A DNA stretch of 64,000 bases from Litsea cubeba (Eukaryota > Streptophyta > Magnoliopsida > Laurales > Lauraceae): contig WHSA01001427.1 in assembly GCA_012931725.1 (NCBI GenBank), positions 62,001 through 126,000 on the forward strand, written 5' to 3'. Under the pieces are notes generated by a model. The model was not told the origin of the DNA, made no database searches, and was given only the letters and a program-made list of their open reading frames with translations. Shown here in pieces: positions 11,108 to 20,336 of the stretch (position 1 is its first letter; every line of letters starts with the position of its first letter). The translations under genes and the position numbers were made by a program.

Positions 11108-13676
11108 ATGGAGCACTCTAAAGAAGAAAGACCATTGGGAGAGAAGAAGAGGAATAGCAATGATGAAGGAGCAGCGGCAACAAGCAAGGCGACAAAGGGC
11201 TGCGACGATCCAGGCCCGGGCGCCAGCGATGAGGGCAGCGGCAGCAGGCGACGGCGGCCTGGGCGCCTGCCAGGCTGCGGGAGGCGGCGGCGGCCTGGGC
11301 GCCCGCCAGGCTGCGGGAGGCGACGGCGGCCTGGGTGCCCGCCAGGCCGCGGGCGGCGACGGTGGCCTGGGCGTCCGCCAGGCTGCCGGCGGCGGCGGCC
11401 TGGGCTTGGACGCCCGCCCGGCAGCGGGCGAGGGTGTTGGCCTGGGCGCCCGCCAGGCTGCGGGCGGCGGCGTTGCGTTGGGCGAGGGGCGTCCCGCCAT
11501 GGGCACCCGTCTGGCGGGGACGGGCGAGGGGCGCCTGGCCGTGACTGGTGAGGGGCGTTCGGCTACGTCGCGCGAAGTATCAGCAACAGTAGCATCGCGA
11601 TGCCCTGCGGGCGTCGCCCAGGGCGCAGCGGGCTCCTCGGGTGTCACTACACGGGCGAGTGCGGCTGCAGCTGGTGCTGGCACGACTCGCAAAAAGTATC
11701 AAGCAAAAGTTGTTGTCGACGATGAGGGATCCAAGGTGAGTACTCTTTTCAGTGCACTCAACACTTATGGCGATATTTTCAAGATCACAGTTTCTTATCA
11801 CATTCCTCCCACTGTTCTGTGTCGGCGGGCTGAAACGGACAAGCCGGCTTGTGATGGCTCCTCTGGTGACATCGTCATTTATGAGGAGATGCTTGAAGCA
11901 GGACTGAGGTTTCCTATGTCCTCCTCCCTCTGCCGCATTCTCCATTATTTTTCGTTGACCCCAGGGCGGTTAGCCCCAATGGCTGGAGAGTTCTGCTTGG
12001 CTTTCTTGAACTGTGGAGGGTACATCGCGAGGATGCTTCTCCTGCGGAGTTCCATGTCGCCTACAGCCTGACTGAATCCCCGGTTCCCAATAGGGGATGG
12101 TACTATCTTGCCCCTAGGGGCGGCAAGCTACTCACGGGATTGCGCTCCAATTGCCACAGTTGGAAATCTCGTTTCTTCTTCGCTGGTGGTGAGTGGGCCT
12201 CTGAGGCAGACCGGGCTTTGGTGCCCACACGATGGGCTGCTGCTAAAAAACTAGGTACGCCCTTTGATGGCTATCCTTTTTATATATACATGTATGTGCT
12301 CACTGTTCTTGTGCAGATGCTCCAGTGCTCTCCGTGATCAGGAGCGGAAATTGCAGGCGGTGAGGGTTCATCCTGATAAAGATTTAGGAACCCTCCTTCC
12401 CAAAGAGAGTGGGACTGGTGGACCCCCTCCGAGATCTTCCTCTAAAAGAAAAGGTACATCATTGTTGTTCGATCCATAATTTTTCCTTTTACATGATACT
12501 CCCTATCCAAGTAACACCTTTGCCTTTGTAGGGATAGACAGAACGGTAGAGTTGGACAGAACAATGATTGGGGCTCGCCTCTCTGGTAGGGGTACCTCTC
12601 CTACTAAGGCGGCGAGGATGGATAACACCTCTTCAGGGACCTCTTTACCCGCGACTTGGAGGTGAGCTCTCCTCTATCCACCCTTGCTACGGGGCCTCGG
12701 GCATGTCCCTATCGGGTGGCCTCTGCTGCCAAGACTGTTACTCCGGAATCTTCCTCTCGGGTCACACCTTCTACCCCTCGTTTGTGTCCTCTACAGTCGG
12801 GGACTTCTACAGGGGCACCGACTTGGGCTGGCCCCATGCTGGGCAAACCACTCGTGATACGGGAAAAGCTCGCGAGATTTGTGTTTCCGCCCGAGGTTAG
12901 CCAGATTAATAATTTTGGCATCGAGGGAGTTATAAACAAGTTTGTGGAAGGTCTGGCTCAGGTAAAGGTTTATTGCTCCTCTTTCTCCAGATTTTTGTTT
13001 CATATATATATGCACTATCTCATTTCATTTGTTCTTCTTTTTCAGGCCTCTACCGCATCCGTCTGTTTGATGTCAAGGGCCCGATCTCAGAGTCAGCTGA
13101 AACGGGATAATGAGACTATGCAAAAGGAGCTCTTTGCTGCTCAACGAAGGATTACTGCCCTTGAAACTGCAAAAAAAGGCCTCCAATGTTGATCTTGCGG
13201 CAGCCCGCGAGAGGGCGACCAAGCTTGAGATTGAGCTTTCGGCGGCCCAAGAGAGGGCAGCCAGGCTTGAGACTGAGCTTGCGAAGACCCGCGAGAGGGC
13301 TTCGCTCAGTGAGGCTGAGCTTGTGAAGACCCGCGAGAGGGCTTCGCTTAGTGAGGCTGAGCTCGCACGGACCCTCGAGAGGGTGCTGCTTATGGAGACA
13401 GAGGTGAGGGGAGCACATGAGAGGGCTTCCCAAGCTGATGAGAGAGCTTCCCAGGCACGGAGGGAGTTAGCGAATGGCTTCGCTGATGCCTTCATCGACG
13501 GTTATGATGAGCTCCGAGGGAAGATCTCTGCTGCTTTTCCAGATATTGACCTCTCAGGTTTCGTGCCGACTGAGGCACCTGATGATAGCGGTAGCAGCTC
13601 TGGTGAGGACGATGAGGATGGAGAGGATGATGAGGACGGAGAGGATGATGAGGGCAGCTATGAGAGTGATTAGATG
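11108..13676 (+). pseudogene. Antisense intron-containing gene inside Tat-like element (retrotransposon-associated domain + coiled coil + acidic tail)
   Basis: A plus-strand gene lies between integrase and the 3' LTR. The first exon has a GC-rich Gly/Ala repeat, then GDIVIYEEMLEAGLRFPMSS ... FSLTPGRLAPMAGEF. That wording fits the plant 'putative gypsy type transposon' domain (Pfam Transposase_28-like). In the next frame VPNRGWYYLAPRGGKLL and SRFFFAGGEWASE continue it. Three small introns are readable: 12255-12316, 12454-12531 and 12962-13045, all GT-AG. The last exon encodes a long coiled coil (repeats of ERASLSEAEL type), ANGFADAFIDGYDELRGKIS and an Asp/Glu-rich tail, with stop TAG at 13674-13676. 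Frame changes near 12009, 12333, 12655 and 13170 break it. Candidate starts are 11108 and 11160; only 11160 is in frame with the domain. The function of such antisense ORFs is unknown. Confidence 0.7.
11225..11500 (+). repeat. GC-rich minisatellite in exon 1 of the antisense gene
   Basis: Six or so imperfect units of about 36-39 bp, centred on cctgggcgcccgccaggctg, encode LGARQAAGGDGG-type repeats. They share the GGGCGCC core with the pol linker and with gag of the second element. Confidence 0.8.
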
Positions 13677-13850
13677 GTAGGGGACTTTTGATGTATATAT
13701 ACACATTTTCTTTTTGGAAAGGCAATTTGTAGCCTAACTTTTTGAAATTGAATGAAAATGTTCTTCATTTTATTCATATGTTGCTAAACATCAATTGGCG
13801 AAAATCTTTTAATCAGGCCCCACACCCTCACTACTCTGGCCCCCTTATAG
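13440..13850 (+). other. 3' ends of antisense gene and integrase, converging
   Basis: The plus-strand gene ends at 13676 and the minus-strand integrase ends at 13853. The region between (13677-13852) is AT-rich (atgtatatatacac, gaatgaaaatg) and could hold polyadenylation signals for both strands. No clear hairpin is seen. Confidence 0.35.
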
Positions 13851-13852
13851 TA

Positions 13853-14947
13853 CTATTGATAGTACCTCTTCAAATGTTCCGCGTTCCATGGATGAAGTAA
13901 GACCTTTCCCTCAGAATTCTGGATCCTGTAGGTGCCTGGCCTCACTACTTCTGTTATGAGATACGGTCCTTCCCAACTTGGTCCCAGCTTTCCTTCGCGA
14001 GAGTCTTTCGTGGCGAGGATCACCTTTTTTAGGACTAGGTCTCCCGGTTGAAATGAACGAGGCTTCACCCTCGAGTTGTAGTATCTTGCCATGCGCCGTT
14101 TGTACTCTGCGTTGCGGACCATAGACATCTCCCTTGCCTCCTCTATCAAATCGAGGTTGATGCGGAGTGCTTCCTCGTTGGTGACGGGGTCATGGAGGTG
14201 GACCCTTAAGGAAGGTAGTCCTATTTCAACAGGGATGACTGCCTCAGTCCCATAAGAGAGAGAAAATGGGGTTTCCCTAGTAGGAGTTCTTGGTGTGGTT
14301 CGATAGGCCCACAACACTCCTGGGAGCTCGTCGACCCAAAGACCCTTCGCTCTTTCGAGCCTTGTCTTTAGGCTGCGTAGGACTGTTCTGACCATGACCT
14401 CTGCTTGTCCATTTGCCTGTGGATGTGCCGGGCTGGAATGAGGTTGTTTTATCTGTAGGTCAGAGCAGAAGGTGTTGAAGAGTTTGTTATCAAACTGCTT
14501 GGCATTGTCGCTAACAATGGCTTGAGGTATCCCGAAGCGACAGACTAGGTTTTTCCAGACAAAGTCTTTTACCTTCGAGTCTGTTATTTTAGCCAAGGGT
14601 TCTGCCTCTGCCCACTTTGTAAAGTAGTCAATGGCGATGACCACAAACTTGCACTGCCCTCTACTCAAAGGAAGAGGGCCTAGGATATCAATACCCCATT
14701 TTGAGAAAGGCCATGGGCTCAAAATTGTTGTCAGCTCCTCTGGTGGCTGCCTGGGCACAGTGGCGAAGCGTTGACACTTATCACATTTTTTGGTAAATTC
14801 TTTGGCTTCCTTTACCATGGTTGGCCAAAAATATCCTTGCCTAAGTGCCTTGTGGGCGAGGGAGCATCCGCCAGAGTGATTCCCACAAATTCCTTCATGG
14901 ATTTCTCTGAGGGCGTAGTCAGCTTCCTCAGGCGAAAGACAGCGCAT
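13853..14947 (-). CDS. pol, integrase domain (open over 364 codons)
   Basis: The zinc-binding H17, H24, C55, C58 pattern precedes the catalytic core D87, D147, E183. The spacing between the second Asp and the Glu is 35 residues, as expected for D,D-35-E integrases (DILGPLP, SDNAKQFDN, HPQANGQAEV). A C-terminal domain with WEGPYLITEV and HPWNAEHLKRYY follows. Integrase inserts element cDNA into the genome. The frame is intact here but is separated from upstream pol by a stop. It ends close to the 3' end of the oppositely oriented antisense gene (about 175 bp between stops). Confidence 0.9.
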   Translation of the reverse strand: MRCLSPEEADYALREIHEGICGNHSGGCSLAHKALRQGYFWPTMVKEAKEFTKKCDKCQRFATVPRQPPEELTTILSPWPFSKWGIDILGPLPLSRGQCKFVVIAIDYFTKWAEAEPLAKITDSKVKDFVWKNLVCRFGIPQAIVSDNAKQFDNKLFNTFCSDLQIKQPHSSPAHPQANGQAEVMVRTVLRSLKTRLERAKGLWVDELPGVLWAYRTTPRTPTRETPFSLSYGTEAVIPVEIGLPSLRVHLHDPVTNEEALRINLDLIEEAREMSMVRNAEYKRRMARYYNSRVKPRSFQPGDLVLKKVILATKDSREGKLGPSWEGPYLITEVVRPGTYRIQNSEGKVLLHPWNAEHLKRYYQ

Positions 14948-14983
14948 TAATGGTAAGCAGTAACCTTTCTTGTAGAGTGTATT

Positions 14984-15590
14984 TTATAGAAGGGTAAACT
15001 TGGAAGCTCTCAGCCGAAGTTTCTTCACTTCAAGGGGATCATCTGGCTGTTTACCTTCACGGAGGTACGCTCGTATTGGGGTCATCCAGTTTGCCTCGTC
15101 CGACGCACAGTTAATGTTCATAGTATCCACATCTAACTTGCTTGGCTCCAACTGGTGTCCGATGATCGTCGGTTCTACAGATGTATCCTCCAATGATGAG
15201 GCGAGTCTGGCGAGTGCATCTGCAGCAATGTTATCCCCTCTAGGGACGTGACAGATCTGGAAGTGCTGGAACCGCCCTATCACTCTTTGAACCATGCTGA
15301 GATACTGCTGCATTCGTGCCTCCTTTGCTTCGAACTCGCCATTTACTTGGTTGACCACCAGTTGTGAATCACTGTAAGCAATGAGGTACTGGGCATCCAT
15401 TTCTATTGCCAATTTTAGACCAGAGAGGAGGGCCTCATATTCAGCTTCATTGTTAGAGGCGATGAAGTGGAGCTTCAGTGCATACTTGATGGGTGTCCGT
15501 CAGGGCTGATTAGAATAAGGCCAGCTCCTCCTCCTTCACTGGTTGCAGATCCATCAACATACAGCTTCCATCTTATCTGTGGTGGAGGAT
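14984..15590 (-). pseudogene. pol, second (additional) RNase H domain
   Basis: On the minus strand RWKLYVDGSATSEGGGAGLI starts the domain (about 15580-15520). After a one-base frame change near 15500 it continues with ASNNEAEYEALLSGLKLAIE, AYSDSQLVVNQVNGEF and CHVPRGDNIAADALARLAS. The carboxylate pattern (VDGS, EAEYEAL, SDSQL, D in NIAADAL) matches RNase HI. A second RNase H between the gypsy RNase H and integrase is characteristic of the Tat lineage. A TAA (14984-14986) breaks the link to integrase. Confidence 0.8.
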
Positions 15591-15628
15591 CAGTGATCTC
15601 AGTGGGCACGTGGACATCAAGATGGGAG

Positions 15629-17011
15629 TCACAAGCTGGAGGTGCTGGGGTGCCAAAGGGAGCCTGGGCGCCCGGGGGAGCTTGGGCCTGGGCGCCCGAA
15701 GAGGTCGGGGCGCCCAGGGGAGTAATGGCCTGGGCGCCCGAGGGAGCTTGGGCGCCCAGGGGAGCTTGGGGAGCCTGGGCGCCCGAGGGAGCTTGTGCGC
15801 CCGGAGAAGTCTGAGGAGTCTGGGCGCCCGGAGAAGCCTGGGGAATCTGGGCGCCCGGAGAAGCCTGGGGAGTCTGGGCGCCCGGAGAAGCCTGAGGAGT
15901 CTGGGCGCCCAGGCTTGGAGCCATGGGCGCCCGGGGGAGCCTGGGCGCCCTCTTCAATGCCCGCGTCGTGTGGGAGATTGGCATGGAGCTTGGTGGGGTC
16001 ATTTGTTACCCCCTCTGGGACTGTAAATTCGGCCACAAAGTCGGCCAGAGCCTGTGCTTTGATAGCCGCCCTTGGCTGGTATTGGACATCGAATTCGCCC
16101 AATTCGACTGCCCACTTAACCAATCTTCCGGACACATCCGGCTTTCCCAATACTCTCTTCAGAGGCTGATTAGTAATTACAACAATAGTATGGCTCTGAA
16201 AATAATGTCGTAGGCGCCTTGCCGTCGAGATGAGGGCGAGCGCCAGCTTCTCCAGCTCCGAGTATTTGAATTCTGCCCCTCGGTATGCTCTGCTCACATA
16301 ATAGATGGGCTTTTGCACTCCATCATGATTCCTGATGAGGACAGAGCTGACTGCTGAGGGGGAAGCAGAAAGATATAAATACAACACCTCCCCGGGTGCA
16401 GCATGCGAAAGAAGAGGGGGAGTGGCCAGGTAAGCTTTGAGCTTTTGGAAGGCCTCCTCGGCTTCGGGTCCCCACTCGAAAGTTTTTCGGAGGATTTTAA
16501 AGAAAGGCAAGCACTTGTCAGCAGACTTGGAAACAAATCTGTTAAGTGCTGCAACTCTTCCGTTGAGGCGCTGCAACTCTTTGGTGGAAGAGGGCGACCG
16601 CATATCAAGTATGGCCTTGATCTTATCTGGGTTCGCCTCAATTCCTCTTCGGTTGACCATGAAGCCCAAGAATTTTCCTGATCCTACGCCAAAGGCGCAT
16701 TTTTCAGGATTCAACTTCATGCGATAGGATCTGAGGACATTAAAAGTTTCTTGGAGGTGGTCGACGTGATCTGCAGTGGCGAGGCTCTTGACCAACATGT
16801 CGTCTACATAAACCTCCATGGTTTGCCCAATCTGGTAGTGAAACATTTTGTTTACCAGACGCTGATAGGTTGCCCCTGCATTTTTTAGTCCGAAGGGCAT
16901 GACTCTGTAGCAATAGGTCCCCTTTGGAGTGATGAAGGACGTCTTTTCTTGGTCTGGGGGATGCATGCTGATTTGGTTGTACCCAGAGTAAGCATCCAAG
17001 AAAGATAACAA
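15629..17011 (-). pseudogene. pol, reverse transcriptase and first RNase H, followed by low-complexity linker
   Basis: FLDAYSGYNQI, GTYCYRVMPFGLKNAGATYQ and the catalytic YVDD at residues 68-71 identify reverse transcriptase. ILRKTFEWGPEAEEAFQKLK and the later ITNQPLKRVL and ALADFVAEFT identify the linked gypsy RNase H. From about 16000 downward the frame enters a Gly/Pro/Ser-rich repeat (GRPDSPGFS units), whereas the frame that reaches the second RNase H reads GAQAP-type units. A frame change therefore lies at or before the linker. Confidence 0.85.
15650..15965 (-). repeat. GGGCGCCC minisatellite in pol linker
   Basis: About a dozen imperfect units built around ctgggcgcccgg(a/g) follow each other with spacing near 15 or 30 bp. 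The most regular are the roughly 30-bp units at about 15800-15905. In the RNase H2 frame they encode Gly-Ala-Gln-Ala-Pro-type repeats. It sits exactly between the two RNase H domains. Confidence 0.8.
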
Positions 17012-17034
17012 GTCATGTCCAGCAGTAGCGTTGA

Positions 17035-17964
17035 TCAGGAGGTCAACGAATAGTTATCCTTTGGACATGCCTTGTTGAGCTCCAAGAAATCGACGCATAG
17101 GCGCCACTTCCCATTTGCTTTGGTTACCATCACCACATTTGAGAGCCACTCTGGGTATGCTACTTCCCTGACTGCCCCACTGTTAATTAGTTTCCCGACC
17201 TCCTTGTCCATCGCTTGGGCCCTTTCAGTGGAGGCGCCCCTTAGCTTTTGCCGGATAGGCTTGTGGCAAGGATCGACATTGAGGCGGTGAGTGGCGACTC
17301 CGGGATCAATTCCTTCAAGATCCTCATGTGACCATGCGAAAATGCCCATATTACTCCTCAGAAAAATTTTTAACTGGTGGGCCAGATCTTCATAAAGGGA
17401 AGAGCCTATGTATACCCTTCTGTCAGGAAAGTCTTCATTTAAGACCACAGGGGTGAGCTCTTCAAGAGGTTCTCCTCTCTCTGCAGTGGCCTCATCCCTT
17501 GGGTCCAAGGCCTCAACTTGCAACGCCTCCTGCGTTTTCTTGGCCTTCATTGAGGAGACGTAGCATTCTCTTGTTGCCACCTGGTCCCCTCTCACTTCCC
17601 CGACTCCATTTGGGGTTGGAAAACGAATGATGAGATGATAAGTAGAGGGGACGGCTCTTAGTGCGTTAAGAGTAGGTCGCCCTAGTATGATGTTATAGGC
17701 TGATGGGCAGTCTATCACCAGGAAGTTCACCATTGTAGTGGAACTTCGGGGGGCTACCCCTGCTGTGACCGGCAATGTAATTGCCCCTAGGGGGAACACT
17801 TTCTCCCCTGAGAACCCAAAGAGGGGAGACTTGACAGGCTGCAGTCTCTTCCGGCCCAATTTCAGCTTGTCATAAGCGTCTACAAATAAGATATCTGCAG
17901 AGCTACCACTGTCAACCAGAATTCTGTGTACCTGAAAATTGGCGACAGTCATTGTAATCACCAA
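17035..17964 (-). pseudogene. pol, aspartic protease and N-terminal part of reverse transcriptase
   Basis: The protease active-site motif DSGSSADIL is at residues 18-26 and ILGRPTLNALRA follows. The start of the RT is near the end: ATHRLNVDP, KLINSGAVREVAYPEWLSNV and KWRLCVDF. The frame ends just after KDNYSLTS, where a short deletion near 17045 removes several codons and shifts the frame into the next RT segment. A TAG also interrupts the frame upstream of the visible start. Protease cleaves the gag-pol polyprotein. Confidence 0.85.
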
Positions 17965-18135
17965 AGGGTCATCATGGGGGTGCTAGATCCCCTCCAAATC
18001 CCTATCCGAAAAGGATAGGATTTCATCAGCTCCCAATCTAGGCGCCTTGGACGGGCGTGCTTCATCGGGATGCCTTGCCTTTTTGGCATGGGCCTTCATG
18101 GCAGAGAGTGACTCTGTCAATCCTCCCGAGATGGT

Positions 18136-19757
18136 TCAGATTTCTCCAATGGGCTGCTGGTTCTCTATATTATGAGGTGGTGGTGGCGGAGCTTGCCCCC
18201 TACCAGCAACATACTGGCGTAGGTGACCCCGCTGGATGAGATCCTCAATCTGCCTCTTGAGGTCAAAACAATCATCCGTGTCATGGCCATGGTCGCGGTG
18301 GAATCGACAGTATTTGGTCTGGTTCCGGCGATTTGGAGGAGACTTCATCTTTCCAGGCCATTTTATGGCGGGGTCATCTTGTATCTGGAACAAGATGTGC
18401 TCGACAGTGGCATTGAGAGGGGTGAATACATGTCCATCTCTCTGCGGAGCAGGACCGAGTCGGTTTCTCTGTGGAGCGGGACCGAGTCTGTCTCTGGCAG
18501 GTATCCTCTCTGTCCTGCTCCGTTTGTTGCTCGTTTCCCTCCTTTCATCTCTTTCTCGCTCCTTCCCCTTGTCCCCTGCCCTGGAGGACTCTCCCCGCCT
18601 GGCCCTTGTGATGTCTTCTGCGTTCATGTACTTCTGGGCCTTTGCTAGTAGCTCCGGCATGCTTTTTGGTGGGCGCTTCATCAATGAGAAAAGGAAGCTC
18701 GATGAGCGGAGGCCTCCCATGAAGGCTGTCATGGACACCTTGTCGTCAGGCTCTTCGATTTGAAGTACCTCCTCGTTAAAACGAGTGAGGTAACTCCTGA
18801 GGCTCTTATTTGTATCCTGCTTTATGTTGAGCAGGTGTGTGGCAGGCGTCCTCCGATGAAGTGTGACACGAAGGACTTGCTCAATTCCCCAAAGGTGGCG
18901 ATGGAGGCTGGGGCGAGACTGGCAAACCACAGGCGGGCAGAACCCTTCAGTGTGGTTGGGAACGCCCTGCACATAATCTCATCAGGGACATTATGCAGCT
19001 GCATTTTGGTTTTGTACGTCTCCAGGTGGTCCAATGGATCCTTTCTTCCATCAAAGGTCTCCATGGAAGGCATCTTGAACTTCCGGGGAAGCGGGTAGTT
19101 CACCATATCGGGCTTGAACAGTGTGTTCGTTCGCCCGACTAGGTGATCCACTGTCTCTGGGGCCTGCGCCTTCATGGCGTTGTAGAAGTCTCCCAGCTGA
19201 TTCTGCATCTCTTTGATCTTTTCGTCCCAGCGATTGGGAGCTTCCCTGGATAGGTCAGGAAAATAGCTCCCCTCCTCCATGCTTTGGTTTTCACTCCCCT
19301 CCTCTTGGAAATCCTCTCCATTAGAGGCAGAGGGAAGGGGTGGAATTCCACCATGATTCGGTCCCCCTCCTGGAGGCGGGGGCACTTGGTGGTGGGCACG
19401 ACCGTGAGGGTCCATCAGGAGCACTCCGTGAGGGGCGCCCTGGCGACTCCCAGCAAGGACATCCTGGGTGCCATGGAGGTGGACGCCCCGACGAGTTGCT
19501 CCTCTACGTGGAGCAGTTGGATGCTCCGGGCGCGGTGCTCCTTGCGGTGCTACTCCAAACTGTGCTCCTCCCTGCCCCGCAAGCATGAGTTGTAAGATCT
19601 GCTGGTTTTGGGTTACCAGCTGTTGCATGGTCTCCAACATCCGTTGAGGAGTGGGAGCAGGAGCATTCGGGGTAGGATTGATCGGTTGAGGTTCACCCTC
19701 GCCTACTCGCTGAGGGTTATCTTCTGGTCGCCTTGCTGATCTTGTGGTGATCACCAT
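18136..19757 (-). pseudogene. gag of the Tat-like element (frameshifted)
   Basis: Starts with MVITTRSARR at 19757. It contains a glutamine-rich segment (QQLVTQNQQILQLM), a His/Gly/Pro-rich region, the gag core (DEIMCRAFPTTLKGSARLWF ... FGELSKSFVSHFIGG) and, in a second frame, a CCHC-like motif (CRFHRDHGHDTDDCF). Compared with the gag at 58655-62874, 13 bases are missing near 18846, which shifts the frame. A CGA-to-TGA change also creates a stop just after QPIGEI (18136-18138). Gag packages the element RNA into virus-like particles; this copy cannot encode a complete one. Confidence 0.85.
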
Positions 19758-19804
19758 AATTTCTGAATAAGATGTGTGAAGTGAGAACTTTAGCTTTGTT
19801 CGTT

Positions 19805-19823
19805 CCCACAGACGGCGCCAAAC
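19805..19823 (-). promoter_or_regulatory. Primer binding site
   Basis: Directly after the 5' LTR the minus strand reads GTTTGGCGCCGTCTGTGGG, a typical plant Ty3/gypsy PBS region. The second gypsy element has the same site with one change at 58607-58626. Confidence 0.75.
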
Positions 19824-20336
19824 TGATGATGCCAAAATGAGATTCGGACAACACCGGTCGAGTAATGGATAATTAATGCAATAATAAAAGAAGAGAGAGA
19901 TTAGAGTGGTTCGGTCAATATGACCTACGTCCACTTTAGAAAGGTAGTTTTGTATTGAGAGTCCCAAATGATTACAATGTAAGAGGTCGTGTAGAAGATA
20001 GAATTTTTCTCCCTCCCCAAGTGTCGATGGGGTCTTCTATTTATAACCCTCCCCTAACAGATGGGGAGGACCTTCCGCCAACGTTCACAAGGAGCCTTGA
20101 ACTGCCCCGATAGACGAGGCAGTTAATATCCTCAGTTGGACTCGGAGAGAGCAGGTTGAGGGTGACTTTTTCCGTAGCGACGTGTTAACCTTGACATGGC
20201 CAAAGTATGTGGATCTGGACCCGGACCCGAACGGATCAATCGGACCTCCACAGATTTGGACCCTGGCTCATTTCTGATTGAGTTATTCTGACCTGACTCA
20301 TCCTCACTTGTTGGGTCATTTGGGCCTGACTCATCA
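19824..20336 (-). repeat. 5' LTR of the Tat-like element
   Basis: On the minus strand it runs from TGATGAGTCAGG to GGCATCATCA. A TATA box (TATAAATAG on minus) is at 20037-20045. It pairs with 10336-10849. Confidence 0.9.

Larger units (their letters stand above)
10336..20336 (-). mobile_element. Full-length Ty3/gypsy LTR retrotransposon, Tat-like, with antisense gene
   Basis: A 10 kb element read on the minus strand. Direct LTRs at 10336-10849 and 19824-20336 differ at about a dozen positions by eye. They are flanked by a perfect AGTTC target duplication (10331-10335 and 20337-20341). Order from the 5' LTR: PBS, gag, protease, reverse transcriptase and RNase H, a low-complexity linker, a second RNase H, integrase, an antisense gene, a polypurine tract and the 3' LTR. 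Integrase after RT makes it Ty3/gypsy. The second RNase H, the PBS wording and the extra antisense ORF near the 3' end fit the Tat lineage. Gag and pol carry stops and frameshifts, so it is non-functional by itself. Confidence 0.9.

Noticed and set aside
11108..11551. 147-codon frame rich in Arg/Pro/Gly on the plus strand
   Set aside because: Same minisatellite in another frame. The frame leading into the recognised domain is the one open from 11160.
10907..11692. 261-codon minus-strand frame rich in Pro/Ala/Arg (PPSPPAAWRAPRP)
   Set aside because: It is the complement of the GC-rich minisatellite in the antisense gene; no domain outside the repeat, and it lies between the last pol domain and the 3' LTR.
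15610..16169. Plus-strand frames of Gly/Ser/Arg or Glu/Ser repeats across the pol linker
   Set aside because: Complement of the GGGCGCCC repeat in pol; open only because the repeat lacks stops.
13853..18972. Possible endogenous pararetrovirus
   Set aside because: Integrase, LTRs, PBS, polypurine tract and 5-bp target duplication all indicate an LTR retrotransposon; no movement or coat protein motifs seen.
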